Origin: Rikenellaceae bacterium
Lineage (GTDB): Bacteria > Bacteroidota > Bacteroidia > Bacteroidales > UBA932
NCBI GenBank assembly: GCA_900769885.1
Contig: CAAGIG010000066.1
Coordinates: 1-36,987, forward strand
Length of the DNA: 36,987 nucleotides
Direction: 5' to 3'
The notes beneath the pieces are model-generated. The model saw only the letters and a list, made by a program, of their open reading frames with translations, searched no databases and was not told the DNA's origin. Below, in pieces: positions 1 to 7,255 of the stretch. The translations under genes and the position numbers were made by a program. Every line of letters starts with the position of its first letter. The first letter of the stretch is position 1.

Positions 1-20
1 ACACGACGCTCTTCCGATCT
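1..20. other. Illumina adapter remnant at contig end
   Basis: The first 20 bases, ACACGACGCTCTTCCGATCT, are identical to the 3' end of the standard Illumina TruSeq universal adapter. They interrupt a minus-strand reading frame (kdd) that matches its family right up to base 21. This is library-construction sequence left in the assembly, not genomic DNA. The adapter identity comes from memory but is exact over all 20 bases. Confidence 0.97.
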
Positions 21-400
21 AGAGGGGTAAGTGACAATGATACCAAAGTTGCAATTTTGTCACCTTCTTGAAGATCGATTTTGCCTTTAAGAGCATCACC
101 GATTTTCTCAACTGTACCAAGAAGCATTCCGCCTGAACCTGTCCAAGGGTTACGATGTTTACCTTGTTTCTCTACGATGTCAAACATAATTTCTTTGATC
201 TTTTCAGGATCGTGGTTTGCTCTTGCAGAGATATCGGTAAATGAAGCAGAGTCAATATTCAAAGTCTGTACATCGATAAGGATTTCATTATCATAAATTT
301 CATCCATATTATTATCGATCTTGTTAGCAGGTTGAGGAAGAACACCTTTAGGTTCAATCACTCTGTGTACACCGTACTTATTTCCTTTCTTTTGTGCCAT
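21..400 (-). CDS. kdd: L-erythro-3,5-diaminohexanoate dehydrogenase, N-terminal part (cut by contig end)
   Basis: NAD(P)-dependent oxidative deamination of 3,5-diaminohexanoate to 3-keto-5-aminohexanoate in anaerobic lysine fermentation. About 126 codons are visible from ATG at 400. The protein starts MAQKKGNKYGVHRVIEPKGV and contains PQPANKIDNN, EIYDNEILIDVQTLNIDSAS, TGSGGMLLGTVEKIG and a final GDKIATLVSLSLTPL, all of which I recognise as the conserved N-terminal half of Kdd. The family is about 340-350 residues long, so roughly two thirds is missing. The break is at the adapter junction, so this is truncation by sequencing and not a pseudogene. It lies 27 bases downstream of kce and in the same direction, which fits a single transcript and the next-door reaction in the pathway. 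Confidence 0.9.
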
Positions 401-427
401 AATTGTTATATGTATTTTATTGAATTA

Positions 428-1255
428 TTATTTTCTAGGTTTCAATGATAAAATTTCACGAGCCTCAGCAGAAGTAGCAACCTCTCTACCAAGTTCTTTA
501 GCCAAACGGACAACTTTTGCAACAAGTTCACCATTAGATTTTGCCAAAACACCTTTTTCAAGATAAAGGTTGTCCTCGAAACCGACTCTAACGTGACCAC
601 CCATTGCAATAGCTGCTGCTGCAAGGGTAAATTCGTGACGGCCAATACCTGTAGCTGTCCAGGTAGAACCAGCAGGAATAGCATTTACCAACCAGCATAG
701 GTTCTGAACTGTCGCAGGGGTACAACCGGGAACTCCCAATACGAAGTTGAATTGCATAGGAGCTGCTGGAACCTGACCTTTTCTTGCCATTGTCAAAATT
801 GTATCAAGGTGACCCATTTCAAAACATTCGTACTCAGGTTTGATGTTGTTTTCCAACATTCTCTTTCCGAAGTCTCTCATCATTGGCATTGTGTTTTCAA
901 ACACATCATCACCGAAGTTACAGGTTCCGCAATCCAAAGTTGCCATTTCAGGGAAAAGTTCGGTAGGTTGAAGACGCTCGTCAGCTGTCATACCTACAGC
1001 ACCACCTGTTGAAGGGATAATAATCACATCGGGACACTCTTTGTAGATAGCTTCAATACATTCTCTGAAGCGCTCTCTATTTTGAGTAGGAGTACCATCA
1101 TCTTCCCTTACGTGCAAGTGAACGATTGCAGCACCTGCATCCACAGCAGATTTAGCCTCTCTTACAATCTCTTCTACAGTGTAAGGAACGGCAGGGTTTT
1201 GTTCTTTTGTTACCTCTGCTCCACAAATAGCAGCTGTGATAATCAATTTATCCAT
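428..1255 (-). CDS. kce: 3-keto-5-aminohexanoate cleavage enzyme (BKACE family)
   Basis: Condenses 3-keto-5-aminohexanoate with acetyl-CoA, giving acetoacetate and 3-aminobutyryl-CoA, in the lysine-to-butyrate pathway. The 275-residue length is normal for this Zn-dependent TIM-barrel family (formerly DUF849). The metal motif HLHVR is visible at residues 46-50, with His46 and His48 as expected Zn ligands. A late VRVGFEDNLYL segment carries Arg223, Glu227 and Asp228, which correspond to the conserved Arg/Glu/Asp group of the characterised enzyme. AAICGAEVTK near the N terminus and the flanking kal and kdd genes support the lysine-specific member over other BKACE activities. It starts 12 bases after kal. 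Codon use is rich in GGT and GCT, suggesting good expression. The specific substrate is inferred from context plus motif match. Confidence 0.93.
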   Translation of the reverse strand: MDKLIITAAICGAEVTKEQNPAVPYTVEEIVREAKSAVDAGAAIVHLHVREDDGTPTQNRERFRECIEAIYKECPDVIIIPSTGGAVGMTADERLQPTELFPEMATLDCGTCNFGDDVFENTMPMMRDFGKRMLENNIKPEYECFEMGHLDTILTMARKGQVPAAPMQFNFVLGVPGCTPATVQNLCWLVNAIPAGSTWTATGIGRHEFTLAAAAIAMGGHVRVGFEDNLYLEKGVLAKSNGELVAKVVRLAKELGREVATSAEAREILSLKPRK

Positions 1256-1267
1256 ATTCTGTAACTG

Positions 1268-1660
1268 CTATTGGTTATTTCTTTGACATTTTTTGGGAAC
1301 AACACAAGTACCGCTGGCACGACAAACAACTACAGGTTCTGCAAGAACATCTGCAGCAGAGTCTGAAATATCTGTACGGGGAGCGATCACTTTTCTCGCT
1401 TCAAATACCATTTTACGAGAGGTATTTCCTTGAGAAACGATTTCACCTTCAGCTTCGATATAGTCACCCGCAAAAACAGGAGCCATAAACTCTACATTGT
1501 CATAAGCTTTGAAAAGTCCTTCGTCACCATCATTGATAATCAAAAGCTCGGTAGCAACGTCACCGAAAAGTTGAAGCATTCTTGCTCCGTCTACCAAATT
1601 TCCACCATAATGAGCATCGTGGCTGCTCATTCTAAGTCTAATAATTGATTTTGCACCCAT
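1268..1660 (-). CDS. kal: 3-aminobutyryl-CoA ammonia-lyase
   Basis: Eliminates ammonia from 3-aminobutyryl-CoA to give crotonyl-CoA in lysine fermentation. The 130-residue hotdog-fold protein begins MGAKSIIRLRMSSHDAHYGG, followed by NLVDGARMLQLFGDVATELL and VEFMAPVFAGDYIEAEGEIV, the pattern I recognise for Kal proteins. Length is as usual for the family. The start ATG at 1660 lies 2 bases after the atoD stop codon, so translation is probably coupled. The order atoD-kal-kce-kdd puts this enzyme between the CoA-transferase subunit and the cleavage enzyme. The C terminus (CVVPKKCQRNNQ) is Lys/Asn rich and may be a lineage-specific tail. The general hotdog thioesterase/dehydratase fold is the only realistic alternative and is less likely in this operon. 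Confidence 0.9.
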   Translation of the reverse strand: MGAKSIIRLRMSSHDAHYGGNLVDGARMLQLFGDVATELLIINDGDEGLFKAYDNVEFMAPVFAGDYIEAEGEIVSQGNTSRKMVFEARKVIAPRTDISDSAADVLAEPVVVCRASGTCVVPKKCQRNNQ

Positions 1661-1662
1661 TG

Positions 1663-2313
1663 TTATTTCTTTTTATAGATATATTTCACAAAAATTCCAG
1701 GAGTATGAACTTGTTCTGCAGAGATTTCTCCACAAGGAACAACTTGCTCAGCTTCAGCGATTACCACATCAGCTGCCATAGCCATAATAGGATTGAAGTT
1801 TTGAGTGGTTCCCTTGTAAACCAAGTTACCACATTCATCTGCGATGGAAGCACCGATAAGTGCGATATCTGCACCAAGAGGTTTTTCCAACAAATAATCC
1901 TTACCGTCCACTTTGATGATCTCTTTGCCTTCTGCTACCAAAGTACCAAGTCCGGTAGGGGTTAGAACACCACCAAGTCCGGCACCTTTAGCTCTGATTC
2001 TTTCTGCCAAAGTACCTTGAGGAGAGAATTCTACCTCCAACTCACCGGCATTCATCTGATTTCCGGTTTCGGGATTTGTACCCACGTGCGAAACGATCAC
2101 TTTCTTTATTTGTTTATTGACGATGAGTTTACCCAAAGATTTGTCGGGAAAAGCAGTATCATTACAAATTACTGTGAGGTCTTTAACTCCGCTTTCTGCA
2201 AGAGCATCAACGATTTGGATAGGTGCACCAACACCTAAAAAACCACCTATCATAACAGTCATACCGTCCTTAACCATAGCAACGGCTTGTTCAAGAGATA
2301 TTTCCTTTTTCAT
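1663..2313 (-). CDS. atoD: Acetoacetate/butyrate CoA-transferase, alpha subunit
   Basis: One half of the heteromeric class I CoA-transferase that moves CoA between butyryl-CoA and acetoacetate (or acetate) at the end of lysine fermentation. The 216-residue protein matches the alpha subunit (AtoD/CtfA) rather than beta: MVKDGMTVMIGGFLGVGAP, VIVSHVGTNPETGNQMNAGE, SPQGTLAERIRAKGAGLGG and LTPTGLGTLVAEGK follow E. coli AtoD closely. The catalytic glutamate belongs to the beta subunit, so its absence is expected. An in-frame extension reaches 2409, but ATG at 2313 gives the family N terminus MKKEISLEQ and lies after a good -7 box, so I chose it. A beta-subunit gene (atoA) normally follows; here kal follows instead, and atoA must lie beyond the left end or elsewhere. 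Confidence 0.92.
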   Translation of the reverse strand: MKKEISLEQAVAMVKDGMTVMIGGFLGVGAPIQIVDALAESGVKDLTVICNDTAFPDKSLGKLIVNKQIKKVIVSHVGTNPETGNQMNAGELEVEFSPQGTLAERIRAKGAGLGGVLTPTGLGTLVAEGKEIIKVDGKDYLLEKPLGADIALIGASIADECGNLVYKGTTQNFNPIMAMAADVVIAEAEQVVPCGEISAEQVHTPGIFVKYIYKKK

Positions 2314-2343
2314 CAAAGATTTGTTTAATAATTTATAATTAGG

Positions 2344-2378
2344 CAAATATAATGATTTTGGGCGAATTTTTAAGCAAA
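2344..2378 (-). promoter_or_regulatory. Promoter of the lysine-fermentation operon
   Basis: On the minus strand a perfect Bacteroidetes -7 box TATATTTG lies at 2351-2344, and a TTTG that could serve as the -33 element lies at 2378-2375, 23 bases upstream, slightly wider than the usual 19-21. The box sits about 31 bases upstream of the atoD ATG, leaving a short leader. No other promoter is visible between here and kdd. Confidence 0.65.
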
Positions 2379-2670
2379 TTTTAGCGGACATTTTCAAAAT
2401 CTGTCGCAAAAAGATAAAAATCGCCCAAAGAGAACTTTTGAGCGCAAAGAGATTAAAAATAACATCATCTTATCCAAGATACAAATTCCAAAATTCAGAC
2501 AAGGTGTATGAAAATAAAAAACAATCTCCGTCCTTACAGATGAAGATTGTCTTTATCCTAAAATCCACCATTATTCCACATTTTTCAGGGATTCAAAAGC
2601 AAAATCCGAACAGAATATTTTAAACACCTTAAAAACAACTATGGAAACAAATATGTTATACTACAAAACA
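2379..2670. other. Intergenic region between the lysine operon and the acyltransferase
   Basis: Together with the operon promoter, this gap of about 350 bases separates two minus-strand units. It holds the terminator of the upstream acyltransferase unit (2511-2552). I see no convincing open frame: the short frames here (for example 2438-2623) are AT-rich and resemble no protein family I recognise. Confidence 0.5.
2511..2552 (-). terminator. Intrinsic terminator of the acyltransferase unit
   Basis: Read on the minus strand, the arm ACAATCT (2550-2544) is followed by a 16-base loop and the arm AGATTGT (2527-2521), then a T-rich run (TTTTTATTTT) formed by the A tract at 2511-2520. Flanking bases AAG and TTT extend the stem weakly. 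It lies about 120 bases beyond the acyltransferase stop codon and would also insulate the lysine operon. Confidence 0.55.
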
Positions 2671-3813
2671 CTATTTACAAGTAAGAGAATTAGCATAAAT
2701 GCTCAAGAAAATCTCTCTCAACTCATTGTAATCAATATCGGGTTCCTTTTCAACAATCACAGAGAGACCCTTCTCCATATATGTCATAAAATAACCTTTT
2801 GCTTCCGGTGTATATTTGTCACTATGAGCATCAGTGCCACTCAACAAATCACAAGCGATATAACTATTGTCAAACAATCTGTAATTCGACTTGATTCTCT
2901 GGTCTATGACAGATGCCAGCGCAGTGAATCTCTCATTCTTGTCCAACTTGGCACACTCTTCAATTTCAGCCCTGGTAATCTCCGGTGAAAAGTCAAATGA
3001 AATATGCCCTTTATCCTGCATAATACCGATAAGGATACTCTCTGTATCTTCGCCGGGTTTCTTTGTATATTTACCGTCTCTGCGGGTAATATAGAGTTCA
3101 CGAGCCTTCAAAAAGTCACAGGGTTCAAATTGATACGATATCGAAACAGGAAGAATGGACAATGCATCGAAATCGTTCACAAAATCCCCACTTCCGCTCA
3201 TTTCAAACATCTTCAGCAAACCTTGCTCAGTCATATCCTTACCATCTTTTGAACGACCATTCCTCTGAGCAATCCAGGCAGAACATCTGTCAGAAACAAC
3301 ACAATCCCTCAAATAAGTAGAGAGCAGTTTTGACGCTGTATATTTTTCACGAGGAGTTCCGCCACGAGTAACCTTAATCATTCTATTTGAACGGAATACA
3401 TCTTCAATAAACTGATTTGCAATCAGATTATCTCCAACCGCTATCTCAGTTGTAGAAATTCCATTTTCAAATAGAATCAATTGGATAATTGCGGGATCGA
3501 GCATAATATCCCTATGATTTGAAACAATAAGGTGTTTCTTACCATTTTTGATATTTTCAATACCGGAAGTAAGAATTCCTTTAGTAGTTTTGGCAATCAC
3601 CATCCTTACGACCGTTGCCATAACTTTCACCTGAAAATCATCAATTCCATTTAAAGAGCACAACAACATCCTCAATGAATCCTCATCGAGACCGCTTCCG
3701 TGCATAAATTTGCAAACCTGCTTAATTTCAGGGGCTTTAGCTATTCTTTTCAGAGCCTCACGAGTCTGCTCATCATTATATGGTCTAATACTGTCAAATT
3801 CTCTTCCTTCCAT
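2671..3813 (-). CDS. Glycerophospholipid acyltransferase-like protein (PlsC/PlsB superfamily)
   Basis: Probable acyltransferase acting on glycerophosphate or a related lipid acceptor at the cytoplasmic membrane. The 380-residue protein has the block I motif SNHRDIMLDP (His100, Asp106), a block II-like FRSNRMIKVTRGG around 140-152, a block III-like IAQRNGRSKDG around 181-191 and a block IV-like LPVSISYQFEP around 221-231. In the usual motif the spacing is HX4D; here the clear Asp is five residues away (HX5D), with a second Asp two after the His. No membrane segment is evident. ATG at 3813 (MEGREFDSIRPYND) leaves a 5-base gap after the peptidase gene; the alternative start at 3843 would overlap that gene by 25 bases. 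The exact substrate cannot be read from sequence. Confidence 0.72.
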   Translation of the reverse strand: MEGREFDSIRPYNDEQTREALKRIAKAPEIKQVCKFMHGSGLDEDSLRMLLCSLNGIDDFQVKVMATVVRMVIAKTTKGILTSGIENIKNGKKHLIVSNHRDIMLDPAIIQLILFENGISTTEIAVGDNLIANQFIEDVFRSNRMIKVTRGGTPREKYTASKLLSTYLRDCVVSDRCSAWIAQRNGRSKDGKDMTEQGLLKMFEMSGSGDFVNDFDALSILPVSISYQFEPCDFLKARELYITRRDGKYTKKPGEDTESILIGIMQDKGHISFDFSPEITRAEIEECAKLDKNERFTALASVIDQRIKSNYRLFDNSYIACDLLSGTDAHSDKYTPEAKGYFMTYMEKGLSVIVEKEPDIDYNELREIFLSIYANSLTCK

Positions 3814-3818
3814 AAGAA

Positions 3819-5465
3819 TTATCTTTTTTGAAACATATAGCACTCAATCAGAGATACCATCAAAACTACATAAAAATAAGCCAAGAACATAATGACTCCC
3901 AAAGAACCAATAGTCAAAGCTGTTAAAAGATTATACAGGAATGACACTCCCAACAACTCTATAACCGCTACTGCAAAAATAGACAAGTTATTGAGATACA
4001 CCATTGTATGCAAAATCATCGCTACAAGTGCAACACCTACAGGCAACAATATAAAGAAGTTCTCACCGATGGCAAAAAGCAATACAGCTGCAATAATTGT
4101 CATCAGCAACAATGTTCCGAAGAGCACCTCAAAATGATATCCGGGGTTGTTTCTTCTCCGTTGCATATAATAAAATATGTATAGCAACGTGGTCAAAACT
4201 ATTGTAGATACGCTTATAAATGTATCTCCAGGAATATATTTGGTTGCAACTATAGAGAATGGTACTCCGGTGAGCTTTGCTGCAACAAAAGAGACCAAAA
4301 ATCCTATTCCACAGAACATCAAAGCACCTCTGATTGCCAATAAAAACTCTTTCCCGATATTTCTTAACGAGACTCTGCGCAACTTCACATATAGAGTGAA
4401 TGCAACTGAGAAAAGAAGCAATACCAATGCGTTTAAAATATAGTATTCACCCTTTTCGAAAACCCTGGTTCCCAATCCCGGAACAGAGAAAGCGACAGCA
4501 TCTGAATCCCCCTTGAAACTATCCTTTGATGAGTGATTTTCAGAGGTCAGATAAGCATTTAGCAAAGGTTGAATTTGAGCACCATAATGAGCTAATGCAT
4601 TGGTACTTATATTTGAGAAATTATCTTTGTCAGTATGATAGTAATTGATATTGTCCAATAGCGAGAAATTGTATCCCGGAATATCATCTCTGACCACTGT
4701 AAAATCTGTAAAATTAGGCATAAAACCATACACGACAGAGGTCAATGAATAAGTATAAGGATATTGTGAATTCTCTGCATAAAAATCAAAAAGTTTGTTG
4801 TTTCCTTTAGATGTTTCAAACAACAAAACGGGCCCCTTGACACCTCTTGCCTCTATATTTACAACAAGATTTACATCTTCAAAAATCTCCTTATCTTTTT
4901 CATAAGCATTGCGCATTCCATCAAGATCGTGTTCCTCTGAATCTGTAAAGAGAACTTTCACTCCATTCTTCCACAAATCCCTGTTTTCCAATGCATTCTC
5001 CACACATTCCAAGATTGTAGCAACACCATATCCATCGTCAGCAGCCCCAAATGAGTAAACCTGCTTTCCTCTGACATTATGGGCATACCTTGAATCGAGA
5101 TGGGCTACCATCAAAATATACGCCTTAGCAGAATCTGCTCCGGCGGGATTGAAACAGGCATAAACATTACCGATATCAAAATGTCCGCCGAATTTGGATT
5201 TAATGGAATCATATCTGTAAATCCTTGCAGATGAATCCATTGCAAGCAATCTTTGATACAAGTATTGTCTAACTTCTTCTCTCTCTTGAGGATGCTCTAC
5301 AGAGTGAGGTTTCTCAGAAATAACCCTCAGAGTATTAACCACCGAAGGAATTGAATATTGTGATTCATTTACCTTCTCAGCTCTTTTGTGGGTAAAAGTG
5401 CCAAATGCAACAAATCCCATCAAAAGAAGGATCAGAATGGCAAATATTATTTTTATACGCTTCAT
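3819..5465 (-). CDS. Membrane-anchored M28-family aminopeptidase
   Basis: Zn-dependent exopeptidase of clan MH facing the periplasm. Residues 1-24 form a signal anchor. The catalytic domain spans about 35-310 and shows every M28 element: AHLDSR (His122, Asp124), AADDGYG (Asp143/144), DSEEHDLDG (catalytic Glu177, ligand Glu178), NIEARG (Glu205) and NYYHTDKD (His277). After about residue 340 come several hydrophobic stretches (near 341-360, 380-400, 416-433, 449-490, 495-540), giving a multi-pass C-terminal membrane domain as in the Fxna/ERMP1-like architecture. At 548 residues it is much longer than soluble M28 enzymes because of this domain. It has its own promoter (5488-5519) and is followed 5 bases later by the acyltransferase, so the two are probably cotranscribed. 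The substrate is unknown. Confidence 0.85.
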   Translation of the reverse strand: MKRIKIIFAILILLLMGFVAFGTFTHKRAEKVNESQYSIPSVVNTLRVISEKPHSVEHPQEREEVRQYLYQRLLAMDSSARIYRYDSIKSKFGGHFDIGNVYACFNPAGADSAKAYILMVAHLDSRYAHNVRGKQVYSFGAADDGYGVATILECVENALENRDLWKNGVKVLFTDSEEHDLDGMRNAYEKDKEIFEDVNLVVNIEARGVKGPVLLFETSKGNNKLFDFYAENSQYPYTYSLTSVVYGFMPNFTDFTVVRDDIPGYNFSLLDNINYYHTDKDNFSNISTNALAHYGAQIQPLLNAYLTSENHSSKDSFKGDSDAVAFSVPGLGTRVFEKGEYYILNALVLLLFSVAFTLYVKLRRVSLRNIGKEFLLAIRGALMFCGIGFLVSFVAAKLTGVPFSIVATKYIPGDTFISVSTIVLTTLLYIFYYMQRRRNNPGYHFEVLFGTLLLMTIIAAVLLFAIGENFFILLPVGVALVAMILHTMVYLNNLSIFAVAVIELLGVSFLYNLLTALTIGSLGVIMFLAYFYVVLMVSLIECYMFQKR

Positions 5466-5487
5466 CCGACTATCTTATTTAATTTCA

Positions 5488-5519
5488 CAAAATTAACCAT
5501 CTTAGTTTGATTTACCAAA
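5488..5519 (-). promoter_or_regulatory. Promoter of the M28 peptidase / acyltransferase unit
   Basis: Minus strand: -7 box TAATTTTG at 5495-5488 and -33 TTTG at 5519-5516, 20 bases apart, an ideal Bacteroidetes sigma-ABfr arrangement. The -33 element falls inside a 6-bp inverted repeat (AGTTTG at 5504-5509, CAAACT at 5516-5521) that begins two bases past the queA stop codon and could be an operator or a weak hairpin. Confidence 0.75.
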
Positions 5520-5523
5520 CTAA

Positions 5524-6753
5524 TTAAGGTATTAAAAGTGAAGAATCGCCGTAACTCAAGAACCTGAAATCATTATCCATAGCGTGTTGATAAACCTTTC
5601 TCCAATCCTCACCGATAAATGCCGCTATTAAAAGTAACAGCGTACTTTGAGGCTGGTGAAAGTTTGTAACCAGCATATTGACAATTTTAAACTTATATGA
5701 AGGTACAATAATTATACGAGTCTTGGTCACAAGTTCATTCAAACCATTTTTCTCCATATATGTTATCAAAGCACCAAGAGCCTCCTTCGATGAAATCTCC
5801 AGTTCATTATTATAAGGATCCCATTGCTGTACAGGGGCAGGAGTCCAACTGTCCACACCCGCTTTCACACATTGAACACCCAAATAATAAAGGGACTCAA
5901 GAGTACGTACACTTGTGGTTCCAACTGCTACAATTTTCTTATTATCAATATTTTGATATAGATTATTTAAAGTATTCAATGAAATTGAGAATTGCTCAGA
6001 GTGCATCTGATGCTCGGCGATGCACTTAGATTTAACTGGCAAGAAGGTACCTGCACCGACGTGAAGGCAGACACTGTCTCTCGAAATACCCTTTGCATCG
6101 AGAGCCGAAAACACCTCATCAGTAAAATGCAAACCCGCAGTTGGAGCTGCCACCGAACCTCTATATTGAGCATATAAAGTCTGATATCTCTCATTATCAA
6201 TTAGTTCAGTCTCTCTATTAAGGTATGGAGGAATAGGAATCTTACCACAACTTTCCAAGACTTTGGAGAATGGATCACCAGACTCCCAAGTAAATTTAAC
6301 CACTATTTCACCCGAATCATCTGAGATCAAGGTAGCTTTCAAACCTATTTTCACCACATCATCACACTGACCTTCAGGAACATACAAAGATATCGGTTCT
6401 CCTTTCCACTTCTTTTTATTCCCCACAATTACCTTCCAGGAACACTCCTCTGTTTGAAGAAATGAAATATTGTAGTCATTGGGTTGAGCAGGCTCCAGAC
6501 AAAAGATCTCAATAAAAGCACCTGTCTCACGCCTGAACAACAAACGAGCAGGAACAACCTTGGTATTGTTGTAAACTAAAATCGAAGACTCCTCCAGGAA
6601 TTGGGGGAGGGAAGAAAATGAATCTTCCGAAATTATACCTTTATTATATATAAGAAGCTTCGAAGAGTCTCTTTTATCCAAAGGATACGAGGCTATTCTT
6701 TCCTGAGGAAGAGTATATGTATAATCTGAAATTTCAATATTTGGTCTAAACAT
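5524..6753 (-). CDS. queA: S-adenosylmethionine:tRNA ribosyltransferase-isomerase
   Basis: Transfers and isomerises the ribosyl moiety of SAM onto 7-aminomethyl-7-deazaguanine in tRNA, giving epoxyqueuosine, the penultimate step of queuosine synthesis. The 409-residue protein has the family signatures DYTYTLPQERIASYPL near the N terminus, VYNNTKVVPARLLFRRETGA, GSVAAPTAGLHFT, HVGAGTFLPVK, VGTTSVRTLES and a C-terminal MLVTNFHQPQSTLLLLIAAF. It is longer than the roughly 350-residue proteobacterial enzyme, as usual for Bacteroidetes members. A GTG precedes the ATG by one codon at 6756; ATG at 6753 is the more likely start. It has its own strong promoter (6794-6825), and no other queuosine gene is nearby. 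Confidence 0.96.
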   Translation of the reverse strand: MFRPNIEISDYTYTLPQERIASYPLDKRDSSKLLIYNKGIISEDSFSSLPQFLEESSILVYNNTKVVPARLLFRRETGAFIEIFCLEPAQPNDYNISFLQTEECSWKVIVGNKKKWKGEPISLYVPEGQCDDVVKIGLKATLISDDSGEIVVKFTWESGDPFSKVLESCGKIPIPPYLNRETELIDNERYQTLYAQYRGSVAAPTAGLHFTDEVFSALDAKGISRDSVCLHVGAGTFLPVKSKCIAEHQMHSEQFSISLNTLNNLYQNIDNKKIVAVGTTSVRTLESLYYLGVQCVKAGVDSWTPAPVQQWDPYNNELEISSKEALGALITYMEKNGLNELVTKTRIIIVPSYKFKIVNMLVTNFHQPQSTLLLLIAAFIGEDWRKVYQHAMDNDFRFLSYGDSSLLIP

Positions 6754-6793
6754 CACAAACGCATTTTTAGGCGATTTAAGCCACTTTCTCCTG

Positions 6794-6825
6794 CAAAACT
6801 ATACAATATATCTCTCAAGTCAAAA
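6794..6825 (-). promoter_or_regulatory. queA promoter
   Basis: Minus strand: -7 box TAGTTTTG at 6801-6794 and -33 TTTTG at 6825-6821, spaced 19 bases. This fits the Bacteroidetes vegetative consensus fully and gives a leader of about 35 bases before the queA ATG. Confidence 0.78.
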
Positions 6826-7183
6826 TCTCTCAAATTTGAAAAATGTTTACAAATGTTATTTACAAATCACTATAGATAGCTTTATACATTTTTAAACCTA
6901 TTTACAAAGTTGGACACTAAATTAAACAAGGGCTATTTTTCAAGTAATCAGATTTTCTTATGACAACTTTCGTCATTATGTTTTTCATTGATTTCCAATG
7001 TTTTGCATTATTTTATTTAGAGTATTTTTTAGGTGTATTGCAGTTTAGTTAGCATTTTTGACAAAAAATATGGGATTTTAATTGTAATTTAGAGATTGTA
7101 TTTGATTATTTATCAATATCATAACGACTTTATTTAAAGTATTAATTAGTTATTTAAGAACAGCCCAACGACCATATGATAGC
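6826..7183. other. Gene-free AT-rich intergenic region with TTTACAAA repeats
   Basis: About 500 bases separate the divergent queA and HTH genes. The word TTTACAAA occurs at 6846-6853, 6859-6866 and 6901-6908, and again at 7188-7195 in the operator-like palindrome. A short imperfect inverted repeat (ATGAC/GTCAT) sits at 6960-6976. No plausible gene, RNA or DnaA-box cluster was found. The two flanking promoters account for only about 70 bases of it. Confidence 0.45.
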
Positions 7184-7219
7184 TTTGTTTACAAAATTCA
7201 TTTGATATATGTAAACAAA
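7184..7219. promoter_or_regulatory. Operator-like palindrome in front of the HTH gene
   Basis: TTTGTTTACA (7184-7193) and its exact reverse complement TGTAAACAAA (7210-7219) are separated by 16 bases. The pair straddles the -33 element of the HTH gene promoter, the classic position for an autorepressor. The half-site core TGTTTACA also occurs at 6844-6851. Binding by the downstream HTH protein is inference. Confidence 0.5.
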
Positions 7220-7234
7220 ATTTTACTACTTTTG
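7201..7234 (+). promoter_or_regulatory. Promoter of the HTH regulator gene
   Basis: -7 box TACTTTTG at 7227-7234 with TTTG at 7201-7204, 22 bases upstream. The box lies 21 bases before the ATG, so the leader would be very short. It overlaps the palindrome at 7184-7219. Confidence 0.65.
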
Positions 7235-7255
7235 TAACGCAATAGATTTACAATT

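Noticed and set aside
21..400. kdd as a pseudogene
   Set aside because: The frame is intact to base 21 and is broken only by adapter sequence, so the truncation is technical.
442..684. Leucine-rich 80-codon frame antiphase to kce
   Set aside because: It is an alternative reading of a well-supported enzyme gene; its composition reflects GCTGCT-type codons read out of frame.
6978..7052. A 24-codon hydrophobic frame (MFFIDFQCFALF...) in the queA-HTH gap
   Set aside because: Composition follows the local AT-rich background, there is no ribosome-binding or -7 signal placed for it, and frames of this size are expected by chance.
6826..7183. Replication origin in the AT-rich gap
   Set aside because: No TTATCCACA-type DnaA boxes were seen and none of the usual origin neighbours (dnaA, dnaN, gidA) is present; AT richness alone is weak evidence.
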